From NCBI GenBank assembly GCA_012064415.1, contig SSNU01000128.1:1-64000 (forward strand): DNA of 64,000 bases, given 5' to 3'. The notes under the pieces were generated by a model, which did not search any database, had not been told where the DNA came from, and saw only the letters and a program-made list of their open reading frames with translations. This document shows, piece after piece, positions 35,401 through 46,200 of this stretch. A program made the translations under genes and the position numbers. The first letter of the stretch is position 1. Each line of letters begins with the position of its first letter. This DNA comes from Gyrodactylus bullatarudis. Lineage: Eukaryota > Platyhelminthes > Monogenea > Gyrodactylidea > Gyrodactylidae.

Positions 35401-37972
35401 TCAAAACCAATATTTCCCATAGATATACCTCGACTTTTGTAGATATTCTTAATTTCAGATGATTTGAGTTTGGATAAAAAGTTGAATACTCTAGTAATAA
35501 CTTTGGCAGTATCTGGTTTAGTCCAAGAACCAATATCCGGGTTCAGATTGAATAAAATACCAAATCTTATAGCGATAGATTTCAAGAGGAAAGCTTCAGA
35601 TAGCCGGAGCCATTCCATTGCTTGACGAGATGCTGGATTTATCACCAGAACAATATTGAAAATGTTTTTCGATATGTGTCGAATGCCTCCACCCATATAC
35701 ATTGGAGCAAAGAGAGCTTTAAGTGAAGATGGCCAATTTCTATAGGCCAGATTTGTCTCAAGGCAGTTGAGAAAGACAACCGGAGCATCTTTCAATTGTA
35801 GGACGTAATTCCCTGTTATACTATGTTTTGGTAAAAAAGATAAGGAGACTCTTTCATTGGGAATTCCCATCTCTGCCATGCCAGGGGGGAGAACGACTTT
35901 CTCCTCACTAGATGATTCCACAAGTAACTTCTTAATTTTATCACTCTAAAAGAAAAGATGAAGCTTCTTCAATCTTGGATATTTTTCTTCATTTTGAAAT
36001 CAGAAATATATATGTTTTTGCAAACTCACACTAAATTGGAGAGAGCTTAATCGATTCAATAGTTTCGATTCTGTCTTGATCCAATCAATTATGGAATATA
36101 TGTCCAAGTTCAGAGGTATCTCAACTCCATTTATGTAAAAGTGAGTTGAGCCAGGTTCAATACTATTCTCTCTTGACAAGATTTCTTGATTATAAATGAT
36201 CTCAGACTTGAGTTCTTGGTTAAGATTCTCTGATGAGATTGAACTGAATTCATAAAAAAATCCAACATTAGATTAAGCATAAAAAAGAGTTGTTTTTTAA
36301 ATTTCTTACATCGATTGAGTGGGAAAATTTGAGCTAATCTCTTTCATTACATTAAGAGGATGCTTTGCTAATAGGATACGTTGGGCTGTCTTGAGACCAA
36401 GCTCTTTCATTTGCCATTTTTTCAGAGGTCGTAATTCACCGCTGTTATCCATCATTTCCTGGTGGAGTTTGAGGAGATTCTCTTTCTCCTCCATATTATT
36501 AGCTCGTTCAATAAGTGTGCTAAAGTTTATTCCCTGTTGGACTTGATTGGAAGCATTTAATTCTATCGTTGAAGTTTCATCTTGAGGAAAATTGAAAAAT
36601 TATAATTAATATATAAAGTTTTGTCCTATCTACTTAAAAGTAAAGTCAAGAATTGAACGTTGAAAAATTAAATGTTGAAAATCATCAAATACATGTTCAA
36701 CAGTTTATTAAGACCAACAATAACTTTTTTAGGAAGTTCGCTGTAATAATAAATAGTGCTGTCATTTTGCGAATTTATCCTTTCTCTTCTACTTCATAAC
36801 AAATGAATTATCACTTGATTAAGTCCTATCATGCCTAAGCTTTTTCCATTCAGTCATGTATTAGTTGAATTAGAGTTAAAAATTTAAACATAAAAACAGT
36901 CCAGAACAATATAATTATTTGATAGGCTGTAATCTGCCAAATACTTTTACAAAAAAATTCTAAACATAAACGATGAAAAACACGGCTTTTTGAATGGAAT
37001 TTTGTCTTCGTTCAAATTGCAGTAAAAGAATATTTGCAGATTATTTCTATAATTTTAGAATTTTTATGCGAGCTAAAATAACCTTTTTAGAGCAAAAATA
37101 TATTTCTCGAAATCTACACGCAAAAACATTCTCAGAATCTTTTTATTCCAATCTGATGGTCATACTGTCACAAAATAATAAAATAATGTATTTTTAGTAA
37201 TAAATTATCGTTAATAATACTCATTTTAGTTGTTGAATTCTGAATCAATAAGCTAAGCTAACAAGAACTAACCCTTTGATTTACTCTCATCCATCGCCTT
37301 GTATTCCGTACTTTTGAGGACCAATTCAATTCCGTATCCATTCAGAGTTGTCTTATTAGCTAGCCCTTTACAGACTGATCGTAAAAGATAATTGATTTTA
37401 TTCTTCTCTGCTAACTCGACAAGATTATCATGCCAGGAGAAAAATGTATTGCTAGTTATATCGCCGTAAAAGATTACAGTAGGGACTTGATCGTTTGCAG
37501 AATTTGGAAAAACTTTGTCAAGATTTAAATTAACCAAACTTGTATGAGAGTTATTTTTTGATTCTTTTGATGAATTTAGAAAGTCCAGTAGTGGTTTTAA
37601 TTCACAAAATTTTTCATTGGATTCAGTAATGGCCAAATGAATATCTGGGCACTCGACATTTTCAGACAACCTTCTTTCGTTATTGGCTTGAATTTTTGGA
37701 CTGTAAAACTTGGAGCCCAAAAATAATCTAGCAACATTTCCTTCTAGTTTTGAAAAGAATTTGTCTATTGCATTTTCCACAAATCCAGTTACATCATTTG
37801 ATCCTTTCAAATCTCGAATGAAATTCCAGTATTCAGGATTTTTTTCATCGTAAATGTATTCACTCAGTTGATGAAGTTTTGAAGGTTCAGGCCAGTTGGC
37901 CTCAAGTCCAATTCTCACTTGATAATTGATTGCATTGGTAACAGCAATGTAGAATAGACCAAGTAGGATAAT
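17097..37972 (-). CDS. UGGT: UDP-glucose:glycoprotein glucosyltransferase (UGGT)
   Basis: ER-lumen folding sensor that re-glucosylates misfolded N-glycoproteins for calnexin/calreticulin. Nineteen exons, read downwards: 37972-37273, 36580-36310, 36243-36030, 35945-35016, 34951-34765, 34703-34321, 33568-33431, 33350-33108, 32942-32820, 32286-32030, 30994-30799, 30520-30371, 29778-29693, 29271-29071, 28357-28259, 26508-26241, 22509-22207, 17437-17197, 17128-17097. All junctions are GT-AG and phase-compatible; the total is 5,022 nt, about 1,673 residues. Residues 1-20 form a hydrophobic signal segment, about 25-1330 are the thioredoxin-like and beta-sandwich regions, about 1365-1640 the GT24 catalytic domain with DAD, and the end is KDEL. 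No in-frame AUG precedes the signal segment. The exact 3' ends of exon 9 (LK or DM) and the start are the uncertain points. Confidence 0.93.
17898..18947 (+). pseudogene. Tc1-like transposase with ultra-short introns, one in-frame stop
   Basis: Cut-and-paste transposase lying inside a UGGT intron, opposite strand. The N-terminal helix-turn-helix ([20 protein letters not shown], then STVYRVLF) binds the ends. The DDE triad is FIDE (about 18350), LMDNARPH (about 18615-18640) and PDLNPIE (about 18740), with about 35 residues between the last two acids. This works only if 18647-18674 (28 nt, GT-AG) is removed. A 32-nt GT-AG intron at 18179-18210 likewise restores the frame. A TAA at about 18388, between FIDE and VNGRGRV, is left over and probably inactivates this copy. 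The C-terminus is basic (RKKGRNTKY). I did not find clean terminal inverted repeats. Confidence 0.8.
18960..22200. other. UGGT intron sequence without recognisable genes
   Basis: About 3.2 kb of AT-rich intron between the Tc1-like gene and UGGT exon 17. The only structure noted is a dispersed scrap at about 20640-20710 resembling 1485-1560. No coding frame of substance on either strand. Confidence 0.5.
22207..28357 (-). CDS. UGGT: UGGT catalytic GT24 exons 15-17
   Basis: Exon 15 (28357-28259) gives [17 protein letters not shown]. Exon 16 (26508-26241) gives [19 protein letters not shown], then [20 protein letters not shown] and the metal-binding FVDADQ at its end. Exon 17 (22509-22207) begins VVRTDLQEL and holds [26 protein letters not shown] and [13 protein letters not shown]. 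These are near-invariant in UGGT and define the Mn/UDP-glucose site (DAD) and acceptor region. Introns between them are long because they host the hAT element (23417-26078) and other repeats; neither intron disrupts the coding frame. Confidence 0.95.
23680..25687 (+). pseudogene. hAT transposase, broken by frameshifts and an insertion
   Basis: Pieces in order: a BED-type zinc finger (CNIEGC ... [10 protein letters not shown], about 23690-23790); [17 protein letters not shown] after a frame change; the RNase-H-like core with [16 protein letters not shown] and CVAHRLN (24412-24850); CPTRWNSM after another shift (about 24860); and the C-terminal dimerisation segment with [20 protein letters not shown] and SVASERVFS (to about 25650). 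Frames change at about 23800, 24850 and 25310, and a stretch at about 23985-24355 is foreign. The protein cannot be made from this copy, although order and motifs are those of a complete hAT transposase. Confidence 0.88.
23985..24356 (-). mobile_element. 5'-truncated LINE 3' end inserted in the hAT transposase
   Basis: Read on the minus strand, the block ends in TTTTCTAACAAAAAAAAA, the same 3' terminus as the LINE at 13.7 kb. It interrupts the transposase between [12 protein letters not shown] and the core domain. The exact far boundary and target duplication are not clear, so the upper coordinate is approximate. Confidence 0.6.
26509..28258. other. UGGT intron with dispersed repeats
   Basis: No gene. 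27736-27935 is an inverted copy of the repeat at 14735-14890. About 27118-27155 (GCCTATCAAATAATTATATT) recurs inverted at about 36895-36932. The rest is AT-rich sequence without structure that I can see. Confidence 0.5.
29890..30190. repeat. Dispersed repeat in UGGT intron, related to 47995-48250
   Basis: Shares ATACGCTGAT near its start and ATATTTGAATTCTAC and TCGATAAAA further on with 47995-48250, in the same order. A related start occurs at about 17550-17590. No coding capacity. Confidence 0.45.
34020..34215. repeat. Foldback MITE copy C (partial)
   Basis: The inverted counterpart of 16745-16930, with the hallmark CCAATACAAGCCAGAGGACA and AGCAAGCGAACAACCTTATA at 34150-34205. Only one half of the element is present. 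It lies in the intron between UGGT exons 6 and 7. Confidence 0.65.
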
Positions 37973-38019
37973 CTGGAGAAATAAAAGTAAAATTTAATCA
38001 AGCAATTTGAAGAGTCGAA
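37973..38019 (-). promoter_or_regulatory. ARV1-UGGT intercistronic spacer with trans-splice-like acceptor
   Basis: Only 47 nt separate the ARV1 stop from the first UGGT exon. The spacer ends in a pyrimidine-rich TTTTATTTCTCCAG acceptor. No AATAAA and no room for a promoter are visible. This layout is typical of operons resolved by spliced-leader trans-splicing. Confidence 0.5.
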
Positions 38020-38679
38020 TTAGGAATTTGTATTATTGAAAAGATCGCTTGCTAAACAAGATATAATTGTAGTGAACGTGAAAAAAACTATAGTTAATAA
38101 AGTGTTCTTTCCAAAATTTGCAATATCACTCAGGACAAGAGATAGGAATGAAATAAAATTCGATATAATAATGGCAAAATTAAAGGACTCGTTGAACAAT
38201 TGATGTCGAAATATTTTATTCCAGGGAATGACGAAGAAAGACAAGACTCGCATTAAATTCGAGAGGATGAAGATCCTGAGTAACATTTTCCAATCTTCGT
38301 TAGAAAAGTGAATGCGAAGGGAAAGTAACTGGATAAAGGCCTTCATGGATTCTTGAACAATTGGAATGTAAAGATGAATAGAGATTATGAATTGTTTGGT
38401 ATCGTGGTAGGTTTGTTCGATAAACCATGTACCTATGCTGTTTAGTATCAACGATAGTATTAGTAATTTGAAAACAGGCAAATTGACATTGAATATAATG
38501 TGTCTATACGCTTGTATTCTAAATATTAAGGCGTCAAAAATAATGATAAAATAATCATATTCGACATATTTATCTATAATTTCATTGCATTTTGAACATG
38601 AATGCAATTTGACAGCTGAAACAGAGTAGTTAGTGCAGAGACTATCAGCATTTGAGCCACAGTTGATACATCGATACAT
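38020..38679 (-). CDS. ARV1: ARV1 homologue, ER lipid/sterol homeostasis protein
   Basis: A single exon of 219 residues. The ATG at 38679-38677 is chosen because the conserved homology domain starts there: MYRCINCGS, zinc-ribbon-type cysteines at about 4, 7, 28 and 31, then KYVEYDYFIIIFDAL and QAYRHIIFN, the signature of ARV1. The remaining about 150 residues form several hydrophobic membrane segments. ARV1 is an ER membrane protein involved in sterol and sphingolipid distribution and in GPI-anchor synthesis. It is divergent from the kinesin gene (112 bp between the ATGs) and immediately upstream of UGGT on the same strand. Length is somewhat below the vertebrate protein; no frame damage is seen. 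Confidence 0.92.
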   Translation of the reverse strand: MYRCINCGSNADSLCTNYSVSAVKLHSCSKCNEIIDKYVEYDYFIIIFDALIFRIQAYRHIIFNVNLPVFKLLILSLILNSIGTWFIEQTYHDTKQFIISIHLYIPIVQESMKAFIQLLSLRIHFSNEDWKMLLRIFILSNLMRVLSFFVIPWNKIFRHQLFNESFNFAIIISNFISFLSLVLSDIANFGKNTLLTIVFFTFTTIISCLASDLFNNTNS

Positions 38680-38791
38680 AATGTTTGTACAATGGAAACG
38701 GTAAAACAAAATTTGACTCCAATCAAGAGTTGTTTGAATGAAATATTTAATTGCTTTTTTAAAAAAATATCAATTTAAAAATTTCTACAAA
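38680..38791. promoter_or_regulatory. Compact bidirectional promoter between ARV1 and kinesin
   Basis: Only 112 bp lie between the two divergent start codons. The stretch is AT-rich, with long A and T runs on each side. It must contain both 5' UTRs and whatever core promoter elements exist. No TATA box at a convincing distance is singled out. Confidence 0.5.
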
Positions 38792-40281
38792 ATGCAAAAA
38801 ATTCCAGTTAGAGTAGCCATTAAAGTAAATGAATTCATTGTAAAATTAGGTTCGGCCTTTATTGAAGAGAGAAATTTCTCCAGCTGAAGCATATTGTTGT
38901 AAGGCATATCCAGATCAACAGCAAATAAAATTCTCGAAAAATAAATGGTTTACATTTGATCAAGTTTATGATCAGTATTCAACTCAAGTATGTTAATCTA
39001 TTTCACACCATTTAGAAAGAGATATTTGAATCTTCAGTGAGGTCTCTGATTGATAACTTTTTCAATGGGGTTAATTCCACGATTTTGGCATATGGACAAA
39101 CAGTAATAAAAAATAATTTGAATCTTTAAGGGCTCGGGTAAGACGTACACAATGGGAACATGGTATCAAAGAGAGTTATCTGAAAAAGATAGAGGTATAC
39201 TCCCAAGAGCTATAAATGAAATTTTTGCCAAAATATCTTCTATGCCTGAAAGAGAATTTTCCCTAAGAGTTTCATTTATCGAGATTTACAAAGAAGAGAT
39301 TCGTGATATGCTGGATAAAGAATCTGTTTCTAAAGAAATATTTATTCGAGAAGATGAAGCTGGAAATAATGTTGTCACCTATCTCATTGAGAAACCAGTA
39401 AAAACAAAAGAAGATATTCTTGATTGCCTGGAAGAAGGAGTTAGTCTAAGGGTGACAAGATCAACACAAATGAACGAAATTAGCTCTAGATCCCATTGCA
39501 TTTTTACTATTAAAATGAGTAAGCCCCTAGTATTTTTAATCAGAGATTTTGCTATCCAAGATTGTCTAAAAAATTAAAAATCTTACAACCTTTTTTCAGC
39601 CCAACGATATCAGGATAAAGATTCGAATGACCGTAAATTTTGTGTTTTAAAATTTATTTTAGGGATAAATGAAAAAATCGTTTTCAGTAAATTTCATTTT
39701 GTTGATTTGGCTGGTTCTGAGAGGGTCCGTAAGACAGGAAATATCGGCGAAAGATTTAAAGGTAATTATGTGTATAAACTTTAATTACAGAGTCTATTCA
39801 CATTAATATTGGTCTATTGGCTCTGGGAAATGTTATCAGTAGTCTTTCGACAAACAAAAATAAAAAATTTCGTCATATTCCATACAGACAATCAAAGATT
39901 ACTAGAATACTCAAGGATTCTCTAGGTGGCAGTTCGTTAACCTTGATGATCTGTTGTATTTCCCCGGCTCTTTCCAACTTTGAGGAATCTTTCAGTGCAG
40001 CAACCTATGCCAGTCGAGTCCGAAATATTGAAAATGTTCCAATGAGTAATGTGGTCGAGAGCAAACTGGAAGTGGACTCTTCTCACAAGTTGGAGATGAT
40101 GAATCGAGAAATTGAAGATCTTCGGATGATTGTAGAAAAGAAGAACTCAAATATTCAATCTCTCAAAAAATTGTGTATTTCTGCAAAGAGTATTTTTGAG
40201 AAGTTGAAACTGACCGATTTCACTATAAGACCTGAAGAAATTTCCAATTGGATGAGTGACTACGAAGATTTGTACAGCATG
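38792..40281 (+). CDS. Kinesin motor domain exons 1-7
   Basis: After removing introns of 25, 28, 28, 81, 30 and 29 nt, the frame gives the P-loop [14 protein letters not shown] (residues about 82-95), the switch I region NEISSRSH (about 201-208), switch [10 protein letters not shown] (about 239-246), [10 protein letters not shown] and [19 protein letters not shown] (alpha-4/alpha-5, microtubule binding), and the neck region [12 protein letters not shown] (about 332-343). All catalytic motifs of an active kinesin are intact. The GQT/GSGKT split falls exactly at an intron. Confidence 0.95.
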
Positions 40282-43200
40282 GTACGTAAAAAATATATAA
40301 AATAGATTTTTATTCATAAAATAAGTAATTTAAAATAGTTACAGAAATAATTATGCGAATCTGCTATAAATTGAGTAAGATAAATGCATATTTGTGATAA
40401 TTTCATGTTTTTAATAATTGAAAAATTGATCTGAAATCTGGCTCTTGAGGTGAAGCAAGATAGAAAACCCACTCCCTTGTCTGAGGTTATATCTTGATTG
40501 AGGTGTAGAAAGTCGTTTACTGTAAAGGGATACTGCAGTTGCCATCTTCGGAGCCATAATGGATACATATTTGCCATCTCTAAGAGTTTTTTGTAAGAAT
40601 GAGGGCCAAGACAGGAGCGGAGATCAAGGTATTGAATCCTTTTTAATTTCTTACATATTGTCTGAGGAATTGGACATAAGAATCCTGCAACATAGTCAAA
40701 GTGTGAAAGAATAACACTTTTTAAGAGGGTTAGTCTTATGTTAGAAGACATGACGAACTTTTTGAGCAAGTAGCACTTGCAGTTCATGGCTTATTATTAG
40801 AGTATGACTTTTTGTGCTAAGCTTAGAGTTGAGGTTAAGCCCGAGGTCATTAATGGAGATTATTACCATTGGGTTATACGATGGTTCAATTGGAATTCTG
40901 TTTGATAGGATCATAATCTTTGTTTTCGAAGGATTAAGAGAGAGACCGAGGTAAGATAGAGAGGTTTCAATATGATCCATTTCGCTTCTGATAACATCAT
41001 GCCCTCTTTGAAGAGGGAGGAGAATATCTGCATATTTAAAGTATTTGATGGAATCATTGGAAGGTTTGACTTGAGAGAATACCAGGTTAAAAAGCGCTTA
41101 GCCGATAACTGATCCTTGGGATATACCTAATGTTATCTTTGATTGAGATGATGAAATTCCATTGAGAGTCACGTATTGGCGCCTTTGAGATAGGAATTGA
41201 ATTATTAGGTTAATTATATATGGGCTAATTGAATGCAATTACAAAATTTATACCTCAAAATACCGTAGCTCAAAGTGGCCTGGCATTGAGTAGGATAAAA
41301 TTTTCTGTTTTTTTTAATTTGAAATATCTTTGAGTGATATTGGCTGGGAAATAAAAGAGTTATGGGATAAAAATTGAGAAAATTTTTTTCGTACATCTCT
41401 GATCTAAAATTACTCAAAAACTGCACTTTAAAATCAAATTTTGAAAATATTTCTCACTTTTTATTAAAATTTCATCCAATCTTACTTTATTTGCATGACT
41501 GTGTGATAATATTTGGGAAAAGTAATAATAGTTTAACTAAATTTTAGCGGAAATCAAGTGTGGCTAAAGGATACTACTGTTCCTTCGAGATCTGATCTGG
41601 TGTGCGAAGAAAATCTTCTCAAGTGAGATATCCTTTAACCACACTTAATTTTTTGTTTCAAAAATCTTAGAGTGTTAAATACAATATCCGGTAGTAATAA
41701 TAAAATATTAATTCACTTACTACATAATTGAGTATTCTTTTCAAATTATAAATTAGTTTTCAGCTTCATCAATTGAAATAGAAGAGAAAAGTGATAATAG
41801 AAGAGATTTCTTACTCGATGATAGTGACGAATCAACCAATGTACCAGAGGAAGATCAAATCAGGTATGTTTAAATTTATTTTGAAAGATTAAAATTCCTT
41901 CAAGAGGGTTAAATTTATTAAAAAATTTCAGAATCTCCTCTAATAATCAACATATTTCTGGTAGTTCTGGTAATTGTAATCAATACATGATTCATACTTT
42001 TATATTTATCAATTAGTAAAGTTGTTAATCACAGCAAATACACTGATCAATTGTGTTAAACTCACCTAATCAGGTCACAACTAAGAGTCACTATTCGATC
42101 CATTGAGGTGGCCGCATGATCTCTTATTACATTTAGAGAAAAAACCTGAGCATTTTCAACGTCATAATTTTAAACTGGGGAATATTCATCATTCATGACT
42201 TTGTTTTGAAGAGGCGGAGAAATATGACAGATTTTAGCTATAGACTCGTATTGATTTTTAGGGTCAAAAAAATGAGTGTGATATCATATCACTGATATCT
42301 CACAGGACACATTTTCAACTGACAGCATATTACTCTATATCAAGAATTATTCGTGATTCTATCGATTCATACATTAATCTCAGTTTTTAGATAATTTAAC
42401 TGGAGTAATTTTTAAAACTTTTCTTCATCGAGAACTTGATCATGGTATAAAAATTACCAGTTTTTTTCAAGATCAATCTTCTCTAGTACGTATTACAGTC
42501 CTCCTCAAAGTAGTTATCAAAGCATTTACATATTTTCGAGGTTTTACAAAAAAACAATCAAAGTTTTCATCAAGAGATCATGCCATCGCCTCGCTAGTAC
42601 TTTTTGATGAGAAATTGTATATTATAACTTATAACTTATATTATTAGTAATTTATAAGATATGAATCATTTAGAAACCATGCATTGCATACTCGTGATTT
42701 CAAACTAAAAAAATCTTCATTTATCTTTTAGTGTTAATATCAAGTATATATAAAAGATTAACTAAAAATCATATCGAACTTGTCACTAACAAAAAATGAG
42801 ATATCTTCACTTTTAAATTTGTATAGCCAAAACTGTTCTGTCTATAATGAATAGTGCAGCACCTATACTTACAAAGGTTAACTAGAAATATTTCGTTCTA
42901 GATGCTTAGGTAATATATCCCACAGGCTCGTCGTATTTGGTAATGGATTAGCCCATGTCGTTGAATATTACAACTTATTAATGGATCCCACCGAGACTGC
43001 TACGAAAGAAACTCAAAAAGAATTCAGAAATAATCTTGATATTTGGTAGACATATACGCGCGTTTCGTCCTCTTTTGGACTCGTCTGTATACATTTGTAA
43101 TTGTAGGAGTAACAAACAGGATTCTATTCACCAAATGTCAATTTCTTCATGATTCATCAGTATAAAAAATGAAAAAAAGTTGATTCAGATTAATTACGAT

Positions 43201-46200
43201 TTTAGAGCTAAAGACGAAATAATAATGTAATCTGGCTAGGGTAATTGAAGATTATCGGCATAGTTTTCTGAGAATTAAGATTTGATAAAGAATTTCTCCT
43301 TGACCCACGAATCTTTGTTGTCATCCTCATATTTTCATGCTAAATCTTTGCTTAAAATACTTAAATCTATGAGTCAGAAATTCTCTCGGAAAGCTAATTT
43401 AAAAATTTAATCGGGCTGAAATTTGAAATCTGTACGTAAATACAAAAATGACAGAGATTCTATTTCTTACTTTCCGAATAATTTTATCTTTTTAATCTGA
43501 CTCGGAATCCAAAAATATTTGAGCCTTTTTAAATATAATTTTAAGTTTATCTATAAAAATTGAACACATATCTGTGAGTTAAAAAAATGCTTAAGAAGAA
43601 AAGCAGTGCTTTAACCAAGACAATATCACTTGGATTTATCAGTTTATTGTAATTTTTCCCCTCTTATTCCGTATATTTAATTCATATGTTTAAAATTAAC
43701 TTCTCATTTGCGTTGAGTTTCCAGGAACTGTTTAATAGCAGTCTTTTTCATATATATACTGATATAAATCAGTCTTAGCTTTTTCTTAAAAAGAAATTAA
43801 GATTTTTCCATTTTCTTGGACGGAATTTTATAATGCATTTTAGTTTATGTTCATTTTCTTAATGAATTTTAGTTGAGCAAGGATCCGGAAGCTGCACTTT
43901 CAAACAGAATTATTACTTTTCCTATTTATCATAAACTTGCATGAAATTTTAATGTTTTAACCATTCATCAAAGGCTTCTGGGTCATGTGTTTTTGTATCT
44001 GATGCGTGTGTTTGAGAAGAATCTTGGTTAATAACTCACGGTTTATACTTTCTGTTGTTCATGAATTAATCACGAAAAGAAACAATCTTACTAAATGTTT
44101 GAAATAAACCGAAAAAAACTGTTGCTATCCATCAAAATTTTGAGACAATTCTCTTGGCAATTGATACTCTATATCTTTTAGTTAAACAGTTTTTCTTCCA
44201 TACAAGATTCTTATTTATTTGGGGATGAATTTTCTAATTGTATTATATGTGGATTGGGCAAATTTTTTATTTAATACTTTTAAAATTTTGTTTTTATTAC
44301 CAATTAGTGGAAGGATTTTTGATGCAATCCTTTTAAAAATATTTCCTAAATTTCTATAGCAATTTTAATTTTTTGTTGTTATGTAATCAAAAATAATTAA
44401 ATAAATATCCCTTAAGAGAGAAAGCATTGAAAATTTTCTATATTAAGTTTCAACAACGGATGAAGAATCTACCAATAAAATGCACTTTGATGAGAAAACA
44501 ATGGAAGATTTTGACAAAAACATCAGGTGAGCCAAAAAATTTTTTTGATAGAAAACAATTTTAACCACTCTAATTAGTTAAAAATACCAGAATATTTAGG
44601 CTGATTCCTAATTTTTGTGTGATTTGACTTTGTTAAATACAAAAATCCCAAGAATTTTGTGCTTGAATTTCAATGGTTAATAGTTCCCTGTTCTCTCATT
44701 GGGTAGGAGAAATCCTGGTTTAGGTACTTATATGATTTAGGCAGTGAGGTATAGAAAACGGCTTGAATTTTCAATTTATATTTAGCCTCAAAATATTTCA
44801 GAAATATTCCTTGAAGTGAAATCAAGCACATGAAATTTAAATAACTCTCAATAAAAATCTCGAAACAAAAAATCATTTTAATCCTATTACAATTTTATTC
44901 AAAATGCCTCCATAGATTTAAGGAAAACAGGATAATGGACTTGATAACAACCAGAGAAAAAGCATTTACCGATTCCAATGAAAACGAAGAGAAAATAAAA
45001 CATTTTATAAACGTAAGTGAATTATAATTTGGCGAGGTATTTGCAAAATTAGTCCATAGTACATGCGTTTAATCAGATTTAGTCTACTTTTCCATACCTG
45101 GGCGTGTTTAATTTTTTTGTTCAGAAACACTCTACATTTGTTCATATTTATGTTTTCGCACTTGGAAAAAGTTGGTTTGAACCTATCCAAAGGGTCAAAT
45201 TGGAGGTATTTGCAAAATTAGTCCAAAGTACATGCGCTTAATCAGATTTAGTCTATAGAGGCCAATTCTGATATCATACATGTTGTGAATCTTGAAAAAG
45301 TATAGTGCTCCTAAGGTTCTACCAGTTATTCTGGCTATCCATGTATTCATCTACTTGCAGTCATATTTAAAAAGAACTTAACTATCAAATCATACATTCA
45401 TCCAGCCTTAGACATCGTACTATTTTTATATATTAAATATTTTAGATTTGAACTATAAAAGATTTATTTGACTAAACTCTAAATACTATGAATGACTAAA
45501 TTCTGAACAAAAAAAATTAAGAATATACTAAATGTGAAAATTAAATACACAGGTATGGAAAAGTATAGACTAAATCTGGTTAAATGAATGTACTATGGAC
45601 TAATTAGAACCTTCAGATCAAATTCAAATTTATTAAAAGCAAAACATTTTTCATAAATAATTGAATTCATTTTCAAGGAAAAAAAACGAATTGAAGAAGA
45701 GCTGAGCCATTTCGATGCTGAAGATACCTTATCGAATCAGCACTTTGAATTAAATACCAAGAGAGAAGACCTAAATAAAATAATCGATTCCATAGCCCAA
45801 CTAAGAAAAGAGAAAGGACGCATCAGCTTGGGAATGATCAATGAATCTGTAGAACGGAAAAATCTCGAAGTAGGCCTTTTTTCTTAAAGATTTCTTCTTC
45901 TTCTTCACAGCAAGAATTAAAACTGGACCATTCGAAAATGAGAAGACTACAGAGAAGAAAATCTAAGGCCCGCGAAAAGGCTTTTATATCAGAGTAATTA
46001 GAAATAAAATTTATATTCTTCAAGTAATAAAAACTATAATGATGAAGCAGAGAACCTGATAAATGACGAGCTTGAATATCTTCTGAATAACTTTCGAATT
46101 AGAAGGGAAATTTATTATTTGCAAAACGATCAGAGGAACATACTCCAGAACCTGCGAGCTGCAAAACACGAAAAGAATAATCTCCTAAAGATCCTGAATA

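Noticed and set aside
42905..43049. Open frame ending [21 protein letters not shown] next to hammerhead copy 1
   Set aside because: Looks coding by composition, but it has no clear splice context in the kinesin model and no recognisable domain. It may be part of the element around the ribozyme-like motif.
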